Shown here piece after piece: positions 24,935-33,907 of a DNA stretch of 64,000 nucleotides; the first letter of the stretch is position 1, and each line of letters opens with the position of its first letter. The notes below the pieces were generated by a model. It was given only the letters and a program-made list of their open reading frames with translations. It made no database searches and had not been told where the DNA came from. This DNA is from SAR202 cluster bacterium (GTDB lineage: Bacteria; Chloroflexota; Dehalococcoidia; Lucifugimonadales; Lucifugimonadaceae). The translations under genes were made by a program, and so were the position numbers. The DNA lies in the NCBI GenBank assembly GCA_016872495.1, contig VGZT01000004.1, forward strand, positions 1 to 64,000, in the 5' to 3' direction.

Positions 24935-25873
24935 CTAGCCGGCGAACGCCCGGTCGCGCCAGGAGTACTTCGGCCGCCAGTTGATCAGCTGACGTGCCCG
25001 CTCGGTCGAGATCGGGGCCTCATGCCGAACGAACTCCTTGCGCAGCGGCACGTTGGGGTAGACCAGCCGCAGGGCCTCCATGGTTTCCACTGCAATCATC
25101 GTGTCATCGGCATTGAGAAAGAACTTCTCGCTCCCGGCCCAACCCTCGGACTCTATGGCCATGCGGCATGCCGTTGCCGCGTCCTTGATGTGGAGGTAGG
25201 TCCAGAACCCCTGGCAGCGGACCCAGGGATCGGTGACGGGAGACCGGTGAAGCTCCCTGAAGCGCTCGTCGTCCCACATCCCGTTGAAGCGCATGTTGGA
25301 ATACTGGGTCTCCGGGTTGCGCCTTGCGAACGCGTCTGCGGTCTGCTCGCCTAGCCATTTGGCGACGCTGTATGGATCCTCGGCGCGCGTCCCGACCTCG
25401 TGGTCGAGCGGGAAATACTCGGGCGGCTTCACCTGCCGCGGCGCCCAGCGCGCCGCAGTGCCCATCGCGCCCACCGCGTTGTACGACGATCCCAGGACGA
25501 CCTTGCGCACCTTCAACTGCTCTGCCGCCCGCATCACGTTCCACATCGAGGTCGTGTTGGTGAAGAAGACGAACTCTTCGGTGTAGTAGGCCGCGCTCGG
25601 GCAGGCAGCCAGGTGCACGACGGCCCCGCAGCCGTCCATCGCCGAAATGACCTGCCCGTAGTCGGTGACATCGACCTCGATGAAGGTCGGCAGCCTCGAC
25701 CAGGCGGCTCGCATGGTCACCGCGGCCGCCTGGGCAGCCCCGGCAGTCCCGCTGTGGCTCAGGTTGCCCCAGCGGACCTTGTCGGCATTAACGACCTCAT
25801 AGCCATTTCGCAACAACTCGTCGATGACGTAGTGCCCGACGATTCCAGAACCGCCGGTTACCAGGACTTTCAA
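24935..25873 (-). CDS. NAD-dependent epimerase/dehydratase (extended SDR)
   Basis: A 312-residue extended SDR. The GGSGIVGHYVIDELL nucleotide motif is at residues 7-21, the acidic NADK strand end near residue 30, the HLAACPSA segment near residue 88, Ser/Asn in LGSSYNAVG near residue 128 and catalytic YSVAK near residue 168. The PEYFPLDHE loop and the C-terminal INWRPKYSWRD motif resemble UDP-glucose 4-epimerase-like and uronate dehydrogenase-like proteins. Together with the aldolase-like gene just upstream it forms a minus-strand pair, 101 bases apart. Confidence 0.86.
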   Translation of the reverse strand: MKVLVTGGSGIVGHYVIDELLRNGYEVVNADKVRWGNLSHSGTAGAAQAAAVTMRAAWSRLPTFIEVDVTDYGQVISAMDGCGAVVHLAACPSAAYYTEEFVFFTNTTSMWNVMRAAEQLKVRKVVLGSSYNAVGAMGTAARWAPRQVKPPEYFPLDHEVGTRAEDPYSVAKWLGEQTADAFARRNPETQYSNMRFNGMWDDERFRELHRSPVTDPWVRCQGFWTYLHIKDAATACRMAIESEGWAGSEKFFLNADDTMIAVETMEALRLVYPNVPLRKEFVRHEAPISTERARQLINWRPKYSWRDRAFAG

Positions 25874-25974
25874 GAATGGTTCCTCGGGGTCAGGGCCGGG
25901 ACGCCAGGCACGGGGATTCGCAATGTCGATTCGGCATGGATGCCGAAACCCGTGACCGGATGCCCGTGGCCTGG

Positions 25975-26862
25975 CTAAACGGGCATCTTGCGCTTGCTGA
26001 CCTTGCGTCCTTCGATCGCCATCCGCTCGCCGTCCTGGCCGGAGACGATCTTCACGCCCATCTTCAACAGGTGGCGGATCCTCTGCTCAGGCGTCATCTT
26101 GCTATCGTTCCAGGAGCACAGGAACGCGATTCCCGCCTTGTCGCATGCCGCCTGGACGCGCTTGCGCGCATCGTCCATCTTCTTCGGGTACGGGGGGTCG
26201 TGAGCGTCAGGCAGTCCGAGCGACATGCCCATGTCGCCCGGGCCCCACTCGGCGAACGAGATTCCGGGAACCGCCGCGCTTTTCTCGCAGTTCGCCAGGC
26301 ATTCGGCGTCCTCGAGCTTGAGCCCGAGCATGAGCTCGCCCTTCGGGTTCAGTGGCCACGGATCGGACGCGGCCAGGTAGTCGTGTACCGAGAGCCCCCA
26401 GATTCTGGCGGGTATCGACTGTCCGCCCGCGCCGCGCTGCCCCTTTCCAAGGCCCGCCTTCGCACTGGAGAAAGGCCAGCGGCACTCCTCAACGAACGCC
26501 TTCACTGCTTCCGGAGTCCGCGCGTGCGTGTGCAGGATCCCGTGCACCCCGGCCGTGAGCACGTGGCGGATCTGCCAGGCGTTGTAGCGGACCTCCTCGG
26601 CGGTCTTGGCGTTCGACGGGAGCGTGACTATGACGGTCGGTGTCAGGTGACCGCTGGTGGTCGGGCCGGAGTCCCGGAGACCTTCCATGAACCTTGTCAG
26701 CCCAACCGTGTCGAAAGGGTGGTGCTCGAAGTCCACCGAGATGAAGTCGGCCCAGGTCCTGGACATCTTGACGCCGGCTTCGTAACTCAGCTCGGGCGTG
26801 CCCGTGTAGAAGATCGGCTGCCCCTGTTGAAGCAGCTCGATGCACCGGTTGATCCTTGCCAC
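25975..26862 (-). CDS. HpcH/HpaI aldolase-like protein, long subfamily, copy 1
   Basis: A 295-residue TIM-barrel protein related to the 2-keto-3-deoxy acid and citramalyl-CoA-type aldolases (HpcH/HpaI). Landmarks are SRTWADFISVDFEHHPFD (metal-site region) near residue 34, YNAWQIRHVLTAGVHGILH near residue 95, a Gly-rich insert near residue 140, and FAEWGPGDMGMSLGL near residue 205, in the place of the family's V-G-P-x-D-L-S motif. A close paralogue lies at 39890-40774. The family cleaves 2-keto acids to pyruvate and an aldehyde using a divalent metal. Substrate unknown. Confidence 0.83.
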   Translation of the reverse strand: MARINRCIELLQQGQPIFYTGTPELSYEAGVKMSRTWADFISVDFEHHPFDTVGLTRFMEGLRDSGPTTSGHLTPTVIVTLPSNAKTAEEVRYNAWQIRHVLTAGVHGILHTHARTPEAVKAFVEECRWPFSSAKAGLGKGQRGAGGQSIPARIWGLSVHDYLAASDPWPLNPKGELMLGLKLEDAECLANCEKSAAVPGISFAEWGPGDMGMSLGLPDAHDPPYPKKMDDARKRVQAACDKAGIAFLCSWNDSKMTPEQRIRHLLKMGVKIVSGQDGERMAIEGRKVSKRKMPV

Positions 26863-27001
26863 TTTGTTTGTCCCCCTCGACGACTCAGCGATCAGGTCCC
26901 AGGTTTCAGTTTCCCGAAGCCCCGGTCCAGCGGGCGGCAGTGTAACCGATAGGGTTGGCCGGGGCCAAGTCTCCGAAGTTGCCGCGGCTGCGGCCGAAGG
27001 G

Positions 27002-27007
27002 TAAGAT
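27002..27007 (+). promoter_or_regulatory. -10 box upstream of the MFS gene
   Basis: TAAGAT ends 8 bases before the GTG at 27016, which opens a 9-codon reading frame. No clear -35 is seen. Confidence 0.35.
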
Positions 27008-27015
27008 TCGGCGCC

Positions 27016-27045
27016 GTGAACTTGCTTCTTGAAATGACTTCTTGA
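27016..27045 (+). CDS. Possible 9-codon leader peptide upstream of MFS gene
   Basis: GTG 27016 opens MNLLLEMTS, with TGA at 27043-27045 nested in the TTGA that starts the MFS gene. The arrangement would allow a leaderless mRNA to translate the short peptide and pass ribosomes to the TTG start. It is very short and could be chance. Confidence 0.25.
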   Translation: MNLLLEMTS

Positions 27046-28424
27046 AGGTGGGCACCAGCGACACCGCCACTGGGAGCCCGGAACAACCGCCTCTAACGCC
27101 CGACCTCGAGATCCGCCCGTGGTCCGCGTTCGCGCACCGCGACTTCACGTGGTTGTGGGTCGGGGGCGTGACGACCACGGTCACGATGTTCCTGCGGATG
27201 CTCGTGAGCTCGCAGTGGCTCTACGACACCACGGGCTCCGCCGCACAGCTCGGCATCCTTGGCTTCATCCAGTTCATCCAGATGCCGGTCGTGATCTACG
27301 GCGGCGCGCTCGCCGACAACTTCGACCGCAAGAAGCTGATGGCGATGACCCAGGCCGTCGTCTTCGTGTCCCTGCTGATCCTCACCGTCCTGGCGGCTTC
27401 GGGCGGCCTGCTGCCATGGCACATCTTCGCGGCGACCGGCGTCACAGGTGTATTCAGCATGCTCGGCAGCTCGGCGCGACCGGCCATGGTCGCACGGGTC
27501 GTACCGCGCCCGTTGATCGGCACCGCGGTAGCCACCAACACGGCCACCATGCAGGTCGCCGGTGTGATCGCTCCCCTGCTGTTCAGCGCCTTCTACGTGG
27601 CGTTCGGTGTCACGGTGGCCTTCGCAGTCGCTACCGCAATCGCGTTCGCGAGCTTCGTGTCGCCGTTCCTGATACGGACTTCCGGGCTCCCCGACGGCGG
27701 TTCGCGACGGACGACCTGGAAGTCGATCGTCGAAGGGTTCACCTTCGTCCGGAAGCACCGAATCCTGCCCGGCCTGTACCTGCTCGACATCGGGGTAACC
27801 GTCGTCAGCTTCTACCGGATGCTTTTCCCGATCTTCGCCGACCAGCTGTACGGGCTGGGCGCGATCGCAGTCGGCCCGCTCAACGCGGCCAACTCGCTCG
27901 GCGGGATATTCGGCAGCATGGTCGTCTACGGGACTGACCGCTTCCCACGCAAGGGGCTGCTCGTCCTGTTCTTCACGCTGGTCTACGCCCTGCTGCTCTT
28001 TGCCTTCGGGATGAACCGGGCGGGGCCCGGGGACCCGATCCATCAGATGAACCTGCTGATCGTCGACTTCCAATTCAACATGGCCCTGCTGTTCGGACTG
28101 CTGATCGTATTCGGGCTCGGAATGACCGACTCCGTCAGCATGGTGATGCGCCAGACGATCGTGCAGCTAACGTCCCCCGACCGCCTGCTCGGGCGCGCCA
28201 GCTCAGCGCACTCTTTCGCCGCCATGGGCGCCAACAACCTGGGCCAGGTGGAGGTCGCATTCATGTCCGGAGCGATCGGGGCCGGACCCACGATGATCCT
28301 GGGCGGCGCGGTGTCGGTGGTCGTAGTCTTCGCAATATGGGTCGGGATCAAGGGCGTGCGGAGGTACCGGTACGATCCAGCCCATCCGTTTGAGGCATAC
28401 GAAGGCGGCAAGCCGCCCGAATAG
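27042..28424 (+). CDS. Major facilitator superfamily transporter (MFS_3/EntS-like)
   Basis: A 460-residue membrane protein with about twelve hydrophobic helices. The first helix pair is FTWLWVGGVTTTVTMFL and the loop 2-3 motif GGALADNFDRKK near residue 87 matches the MFS G-x-x-x-D-x-x-x-R-K signature. The order of helices and the domain-join segment (residues 205-235) recall enterobactin-exporter-like MFS_3 proteins. Substrate unknown. TTG 27042 is the chosen start; GTG 27048 is an alternative. It precedes the 589-residue gene by 23 bases on the same strand, so the two are likely co-transcribed. Confidence 0.88.
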   Translation: MKVGTSDTATGSPEQPPLTPDLEIRPWSAFAHRDFTWLWVGGVTTTVTMFLRMLVSSQWLYDTTGSAAQLGILGFIQFIQMPVVIYGGALADNFDRKKLMAMTQAVVFVSLLILTVLAASGGLLPWHIFAATGVTGVFSMLGSSARPAMVARVVPRPLIGTAVATNTATMQVAGVIAPLLFSAFYVAFGVTVAFAVATAIAFASFVSPFLIRTSGLPDGGSRRTTWKSIVEGFTFVRKHRILPGLYLLDIGVTVVSFYRMLFPIFADQLYGLGAIAVGPLNAANSLGGIFGSMVVYGTDRFPRKGLLVLFFTLVYALLLFAFGMNRAGPGDPIHQMNLLIVDFQFNMALLFGLLIVFGLGMTDSVSMVMRQTIVQLTSPDRLLGRASSAHSFAAMGANNLGQVEVAFMSGAIGAGPTMILGGAVSVVVVFAIWVGIKGVRRYRYDPAHPFEAYEGGKPPE

Positions 28425-28447
28425 ATCGAGACCGAGGAGATCGCTCA

Positions 28448-30217
28448 ATGCCAGACCGCGCAAGCCAGGCAACCATCGACATCACCGTTCCAATGGCGCC
28501 ACCCGAGTGGGCGCTCCTGGAGCGTGAACTGATACGGCAACAGGCCGACGCCATCCGGGTATTCCACGCCAAGTACTTTGACGAGCGCGGCTACCTGCTA
28601 TGCATCCCGCGCTGGGGCGGCAACGATGGCCCCGACGACGCCGGCGAGAACATGCTGAACTGGACCATGCTGTACGCCCTTGGCGGGCCCAGTGATGTGC
28701 TCGACCGCTTCCGGCACGCATGGGAAGGCCATCTCCGGCAGTACACGGAAGCCAGGACGGTTGAAGTACCGCTCGGCCGGGAGGGGATGTACTTCAAAGA
28801 GTTCCCAACGATGTTCGACTGGTTCCATATCGGCGAGTGGTACTCGCCCTACGCCCTGCTCGGCCTGGCCGCGCCCGGCGACAGGGATTTCGAACACCGT
28901 ACCCGGCGGTACGCCGCCTTCTACAACGGCGACGACCCCTACGCTCCCAACTACGACCCCAAACACCGGATCATTCGAAGCATGTTCAACGGGAGCCGCG
29001 GGCCTTTGCTCAGGAAGGCAACGGGCCTCGACTGGGCGGGCGATCCAATCGAGATCGAAGGTCGCTTCAAGCCGGGCCACGGTGAGCGAACCTTCGAAGA
29101 GATGATCGCCCACTTCAAGGACTACAACGACGTCGTTGGAGACAACCCGCTCAACCTTGGCGCCACGACGCTGGGGCTGAACGCGTTCGCGCTGACGGGA
29201 GAAAAGAAGTACCGCGACTGGTGCCTCGAGTATGTGGGCGCCTGGGCGGAGCGGACCGCGGAAAATGGCGGCCTGACACCAACGAACATTGGCCTCAATG
29301 GCAAGATCGGCGGCGAAACGAAGGGCAAGTGGTACGGCGGGGTCTACGGGTGGGGTTTCTCCGTCATCGTGCCCCAGACCGGTGAGATCGCACACAGGCC
29401 GTCGTTCTACACGCGGGCGCCTTACGGGTTCGGCAACGCCCTCCTGCTGTCCGGCGATCAGTCGTACGTCGACACCTGGCGAGGAGTGATCTCGAAGGTG
29501 AACGAAAACGGCAAGCGCCTCAAGGGGCAGATGCAGTACCCGCGCTCCTTTGGCGACAAGGGCTGGTACAACTTCCAGCCCGGCCCGTTCGACGAAGGCG
29601 CGCTGGAGGTCTACTACTGGTCGATGAAGGCAGATGATCGCTCGCTCGTCGGCGACGATCCCTGGGTCCGCTTCTTCTCAGGCAAGGGCAGGAGCAAGAA
29701 CGACGGATATCCCGTGGACGCGCTGCGGAGCGACATCGAGCGCGTCCGGCGACGCGTCGAGGGTATCCACACCGACGATACCGCCCCTGATATGCGGATG
29801 TCGGACGACATGAACGACCTTAACCCGGCGTCGATCGACGCCCTGAACCGCCTGATGCTCGGCGGCATCCCGACCGGGCGGGTCGGATACCCGCTGCACT
29901 GCCGCGTCCGCTATTTCGATCCCGACAGGCGGCGGCCCGGCATCCCCGAAGACGTGGCTGCCCTGGTCGACGAGATGACCGCCGATGAGACCGGGCTAAC
30001 CCTCGTTAACCTGAACCAGCTCCAGCCCCGCACGGTGGTCGTGCAGGGGGGCGCTTACGGTGAGCACCAGGTCGTTAGCGTCCGAGGCGGCGAGAAGTCT
30101 TCGACCGTGAACGACCGCAGCTTCACGGTCCGGCTGGCGCCCGGCGCCGGAGCGCATCTGTTGATCAAGATGAAGCGGTACGCCAACCCGCCGACATTCT
30201 CGCTGCCCTGGGCCTGA
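28448..30217 (+). CDS. Unrecognised 589-residue protein, perhaps alpha/alpha-toroid glycosidase-like
   Basis: No confident family was recognised. The chain has no signal peptide or membrane segment. Its aromatic- and acid-rich repeated helical segments (FDWFHIGEWYSPYALLGLA near residue 122; NLGATTLGLNAFALTGEKKYRDWCLEYVGAW near residue 236; GFGNALLLSGDQSYVDTWR near residue 324; WYNFQPGPFDEGALEVYYWSMK near residue 377) look like the hairpins of six-hairpin glycosidases or lyases. The last 80 residues look like a small beta domain. Start ATG 28448 follows GAGGAGA by 8 bases. It follows an MFS transporter closely, suggesting action on an imported carbohydrate-like substrate; this is inference. 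Confidence 0.75.
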   Translation: MPDRASQATIDITVPMAPPEWALLERELIRQQADAIRVFHAKYFDERGYLLCIPRWGGNDGPDDAGENMLNWTMLYALGGPSDVLDRFRHAWEGHLRQYTEARTVEVPLGREGMYFKEFPTMFDWFHIGEWYSPYALLGLAAPGDRDFEHRTRRYAAFYNGDDPYAPNYDPKHRIIRSMFNGSRGPLLRKATGLDWAGDPIEIEGRFKPGHGERTFEEMIAHFKDYNDVVGDNPLNLGATTLGLNAFALTGEKKYRDWCLEYVGAWAERTAENGGLTPTNIGLNGKIGGETKGKWYGGVYGWGFSVIVPQTGEIAHRPSFYTRAPYGFGNALLLSGDQSYVDTWRGVISKVNENGKRLKGQMQYPRSFGDKGWYNFQPGPFDEGALEVYYWSMKADDRSLVGDDPWVRFFSGKGRSKNDGYPVDALRSDIERVRRRVEGIHTDDTAPDMRMSDDMNDLNPASIDALNRLMLGGIPTGRVGYPLHCRVRYFDPDRRRPGIPEDVAALVDEMTADETGLTLVNLNQLQPRTVVVQGGAYGEHQVVSVRGGEKSSTVNDRSFTVRLAPGAGAHLLIKMKRYANPPTFSLPWA

Positions 30218-30268
30218 GGCGTATTCCGCATCTGTCGCGCCCTGCCAAGGGAATCCGTACCGAAAAAG

Positions 30269-30295
30269 AAAGGCGGGGCATCGTGCCCCGCCTTT
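30269..30295. terminator. Bidirectional terminator hairpin
   Basis: AAAGGCGGGGCA (30269-30280), loop TCG, and TGCCCCGCCTTT (30284-30295) form a perfect 12-base-pair stem with A-rich and T-rich ends on either side. It sits between the convergent 589-residue gene and the Ldh2 gene and can serve both strands. Confidence 0.88.
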
Positions 30296-30333
30296 CCCGT
30301 GTTGCTGACTGGTGCTGAAGAGATTCCTGCGTC

Positions 30334-31422
30334 CTACTTTCTGGTGGCCGGCAACCGGTCCTTCAAGCCCAGCTCGGCGACCGTCCCCTTGAACCACTCG
30401 ACGACCTCCGGGTGGTACGGGATACCGTTCACGGAACGGTCCATCTCTGCCTCGTGCTCGGGAAGCCCGGCGTACATCACCCGCTCGTGCCCGGGCGCGG
30501 GCGGCGTCTCGCGCAGGGCGCGCATGAAGTCGTCCATCTCGGACTTGAACTTCTCGACGTCGTTGAAAGCCGACACCTTGAAGGCCGCGAAGAAGTGGGA
30601 TGCCATCCCCCGGTTCTTATAGCCGGGCCCGGTCCCTGAGAGCACGCCGCAGAGGATGTCGACCATGACGGCCATGCTGTAGCCCTTGTGCGAACCGATC
30701 TCGCGGGTCGCGCCCAGCGGCAGCATGAGGAAGTCGTCCGGGATCGGCCTGCTGTCCATGATCGGCGTGCCGTCCGGTTCCGCGATCCACCCGGGCAGCG
30801 CCGGTACCCCGAGCCGTTTCGCAAGTGCGATCTTGTTCCCCGCAACGGAGCTCATCGACGCGTCGAAGATGAAGGGCGGCTCCTTGCGCGTCGGCGCCGC
30901 GAACCCGATCGGATTCAGGCCCACCATCGGCTTCGAACCAAACGTCGGCGCCACCCTCAGGCCGCCAACCGTCATGGCCATCCCGATCATGTCGTGCGGC
31001 AGGGCAAGCTGCGCGTGGTACGCCGCCGCGCCAAAGTGCCGCCCGTTGGTGCAGGTGACCGCGCCCACACCCGTGCGCTCCGCCTTCTGAATGGCGACCC
31101 GCATCGCAATCGGGCCAACGGCCAGGCCAAGCCCGCGGTCGCAGTCGATGGTGGCGGCCGAATCGGTTTCGTGTACCACCTTCCATTTCGGCTTTGGATT
31201 GATAGAGCCCTTGCCAAACCCTTCGACATACGAACGCATCATGTTGCTGACGCCGTGGCTCTCGATGCCGCGCAGGTCCGCATAGATCAGGACGTCCGCC
31301 GACTGGCGGGCATCGGTGTCGCCCATGCCCATCTTTCGGAAGATGTCCTCGACCGTAGATCGGATGTCCTGTTGCGCAACGCGCACCGCGATGTCGTGGG
31401 GGACGTGGAACATTTCGAGCAC
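30334..31422 (-). CDS. Malate/L-lactate dehydrogenase (Ldh2) family oxidoreductase
   Basis: A 362-residue member of the NAD(P)-dependent Ldh2 family (malate, L-sulfolactate, ureidoglycolate or 2,3-diketogulonate reductases), which does not use a Rossmann fold. Signature segments are ADLRGIESHGVSNMMRSYVEG near residue 49 (catalytic His), NGRHFGAAAYHAQLAL near residue 127, GLNPIGFAAPT near residue 169 and GSHKGYSMAVMVDILCGVLSG near residue 246. It would reduce a 2-oxo acid, or oxidise a 2-hydroxy acid, such as one released by an aldolase. Exact substrate unknown. Confidence 0.92.
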   Translation of the reverse strand: MLEMFHVPHDIAVRVAQQDIRSTVEDIFRKMGMGDTDARQSADVLIYADLRGIESHGVSNMMRSYVEGFGKGSINPKPKWKVVHETDSAATIDCDRGLGLAVGPIAMRVAIQKAERTGVGAVTCTNGRHFGAAAYHAQLALPHDMIGMAMTVGGLRVAPTFGSKPMVGLNPIGFAAPTRKEPPFIFDASMSSVAGNKIALAKRLGVPALPGWIAEPDGTPIMDSRPIPDDFLMLPLGATREIGSHKGYSMAVMVDILCGVLSGTGPGYKNRGMASHFFAAFKVSAFNDVEKFKSEMDDFMRALRETPPAPGHERVMYAGLPEHEAEMDRSVNGIPYHPEVVEWFKGTVAELGLKDRLPATRK

Positions 31423-31508
31423 TGACTGGTACCTCCATGCCCTCTACCGATTGGCGACCCGCGCGCAGCGCGTTGGTGCGCGCCGGGGCGCCTCGATGAG
31501 GGACTTAG

Positions 31509-32510
31509 CTATGCGTTCGGCTTGACGACCAGTTTGACCCCGCGTCCTTGACCGGAGTCGTAGATCGCATCGGCGGCCCGCTCCAGCGGATACCGCGTCG
31601 TGATGACGCCCTTCAAGTTTAGTTCGGGCAGCAGCTGCAACGTCTTCTTGAAGTAGTTGCCCCGGCCAAAAGCCCCACGTATGCCGACCTCGCGGTAGTG
31701 GAGGTCGTAGAGGTCGGACGGTAGCGTCGTCCCCTTCGGACACACACCGATCATCAGCACGTTGCCGCGCGGGCGCACCAGCTGTACACAGCGGGCGACA
31801 AGTTCGGGCTTGCCAACGACCTCCACGGCGAGATGCACTCCCCTCCCGCCGGTCTCGCGATCCACGACCTTCTTGAGGTCCTCCATCTTTGGATCGTGCA
31901 GGACGTCGGCGCCCAGCTGGCGTCCCAGCTCGCGCCGTGAGGCCACCGGCTCCGAAAGGATCACCGTCCTGGCACCTCGGCGCTTCAGGAAGGCGACCGT
32001 GAACTGGCCCATGATCCCGCCGCCGACTACCAGCACGACTGCGTCTTTCGGCATCGGAAACACCATCGAGCCCGACAGGCAGCAGGAACCCGGCTCCGTC
32101 AGGGCTCCGGTCTCGAGATCGATCCCCTCAGGCAGCCTGTGCGCCGATTGCGCCGGTACCACCGCATAGTTCGCAAGCGCCCCGCTCGACTTCTGGGCGC
32201 GCTGGCACCGGCTGATCGTCCACTCGCGGCAGTTGTCACACTCGCCGCAGTGGCTGGTGATATCGCAGACGACCTGCTGACCGATCCGTGCCTTCGATAC
32301 CCCCTTGCCAACCTCTACGACGGTTCCGCTGAACTCATGCCCGAGTATGAGCGGAGGTGTAGAGGGAAACAGCCCCTGCGTGATGTGTACGTCGGTCCCG
32401 CACACGCCAACAGTGTCGACCTTGAGCACGACCTGCCCGGGACCGGGGACCGGGTCGGGAACGGTGTCGATCGTAAACTTCGTCCCGCCTTGCCAGACCG
32501 CAGCTTTCAT
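31509..32510 (-). CDS. Zinc-dependent medium-chain dehydrogenase
   Basis: About 333 residues from ATG 32510, which follows a GTAGGAAAC ribosome site. Catalytic zinc motif GVCGTDVHI is near residue 36 and GHEF near residue 59. The four structural Cys lie in HCGECDNCREWTISRC near residue 90. The cofactor motif is VGGGIMGQF near residue 164. It resembles polyol or 2-deoxy-sugar-acid dehydrogenases of the MDR class. A longer reading frame upstream is only antisense to the divergent dehydrogenase gene. It follows the Ldh2 gene's 5' end by 86 bases on the same strand (upstream of it in transcription). Confidence 0.88.
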   Translation of the reverse strand: MKAAVWQGGTKFTIDTVPDPVPGPGQVVLKVDTVGVCGTDVHITQGLFPSTPPLILGHEFSGTVVEVGKGVSKARIGQQVVCDITSHCGECDNCREWTISRCQRAQKSSGALANYAVVPAQSAHRLPEGIDLETGALTEPGSCCLSGSMVFPMPKDAVVLVVGGGIMGQFTVAFLKRRGARTVILSEPVASRRELGRQLGADVLHDPKMEDLKKVVDRETGGRGVHLAVEVVGKPELVARCVQLVRPRGNVLMIGVCPKGTTLPSDLYDLHYREVGIRGAFGRGNYFKKTLQLLPELNLKGVITTRYPLERAADAIYDSGQGRGVKLVVKPNA

Positions 32511-32745
32511 GTTTCCTACTTTCCGTGGACGGTGACCGAGCCGCCGAAGGCGCCCTCTACGGCAATCGGGCTCGCCTGTGAAATGCGCAGAGAGGCCCGG
32601 GAAGTATAGCCTCGCCGTGGACACGCTCTGTCTCCCGGCGTAAATTGGCAACCCATCGCGCGCGAACTCGCCGGGATCGACGTCGATCCTTGCGCCGATC
32701 GAAAGTCGTGCAGGGTCGAACCACCAGAACCGCAGGAGCGAACAA

Positions 32746-33867
32746 GTGGTCCTCAAAGGTAGAGCCGCCATCGGACAGGGCCCTCGGTCCGAATTCTGGA
32801 TCGAAGAGTTGCCCGTGCCGGAAGTCGTACCGGGATCCGTGCTGGTGAAGAACACCGGGGCCGCGGTGTGCGGGTCCGACCTCCACGGATGGCGCGGCGA
32901 CCAGGACGGGCCGGTCACGCCCCGCAAGCGCATCCCCGGTCACGAGTTCACGGGCCGCGTTCACTCTCTGGGCAAGGGCGTTTCCACCGACTCGCTCCGC
33001 CGCCCGCTGAAGGAAGGCGACAAGGTCGTCTTCCCGTTCTTCTTCCCATGCATGCGCTGCTACCACTGCCTGCGCGACCAGCTCTACGCGTGCCAGTACC
33101 GGTTCCGCAGCAACTTGACCCGCACGTTCGAGGACTACCCGTACTGCGACGGCGGCTTTGCCGATTATTTCTGGCTCAAGCCCGGGCACTTCGTGTTCAA
33201 GGTCCCCGAGGAACTGCCCGACAAGGCGCTGGCGACGATCAACTGCTCCATGGCCCAGGTGATGTTCGGATTGCACCTCGCCCAGCCGAAACAGGGCGAC
33301 ACGGTGGTCGTACAGGGTGCAGGCGGGCTGGGCATCTACGCCACCGCCTGCGCAGCTGAAGCGGGCGCCTCACAGGTCATCGTCGTCGACGGCCAGAAGG
33401 CGCGTCTCGACCTCGCGTTGCGCTGCGGCGCAACCGCCACGGTCGATCTCAACGAATACCCGACTCCCCAGGCCCGCGTGGACCGCGTGCGCGAGCTGAC
33501 CGGCGGTATCGGTGCCGATATCGGCATCGAGGTCGTGGGCATCGCAGCGTCCACGCTCGAAGGTCTCGACATGGTCCGCATGGGCGGCACCTATGTCGAC
33601 ATCGGGAACATCTCAGGCGGCAGCTTCCAGCTGGCCGGCAACAAGGTCATATCAAGGCAGACCAGGTGGATCGGGCTGCAGCACTACAACCCGTGGATCC
33701 TCGAATCGTGCCTCCAGCTGCTGGTCCGCACGAAGGACAAGTACCCGCTGCTGGACCTGGTCTCGCACACCTTCCCACTGGAGAAGATGAATCAGGCCTT
33801 CGAAACGGCGGAATGGGTCGGTAAGCAGAAGGGCTCAGCCGCGACACGCGTCGTCGTGACCCTCTAG
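32746..33867 (+). CDS. Zinc-dependent medium-chain dehydrogenase
   Basis: A 373-residue MDR enzyme divergent from the previous one (235-base shared upstream region). Catalytic zinc segment AVCGSDLHGW is near residue 40 and PGHEFTG near residue 64. Structural-zinc-like Cys are in PCMRCYHCLRDQLYAC near residue 101, and the cofactor loop is GAGGLGIYATACA near residue 189 with acidic VVD following. The loop at residues 75-90 is longer than usual. Start GTG 32746 is supported by AGGAG at 32733-32737. Substrate unknown; related proteins are called L-threonine or alcohol dehydrogenase-like. Confidence 0.88.
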   Translation: MVLKGRAAIGQGPRSEFWIEELPVPEVVPGSVLVKNTGAAVCGSDLHGWRGDQDGPVTPRKRIPGHEFTGRVHSLGKGVSTDSLRRPLKEGDKVVFPFFFPCMRCYHCLRDQLYACQYRFRSNLTRTFEDYPYCDGGFADYFWLKPGHFVFKVPEELPDKALATINCSMAQVMFGLHLAQPKQGDTVVVQGAGGLGIYATACAAEAGASQVIVVDGQKARLDLALRCGATATVDLNEYPTPQARVDRVRELTGGIGADIGIEVVGIAASTLEGLDMVRMGGTYVDIGNISGGSFQLAGNKVISRQTRWIGLQHYNPWILESCLQLLVRTKDKYPLLDLVSHTFPLEKMNQAFETAEWVGKQKGSAATRVVVTL

Positions 33868-33907
33868 CGCCGTCGCTTCGGCTCGCTGGTCCACCCGGGC
33901 ATCGTGG

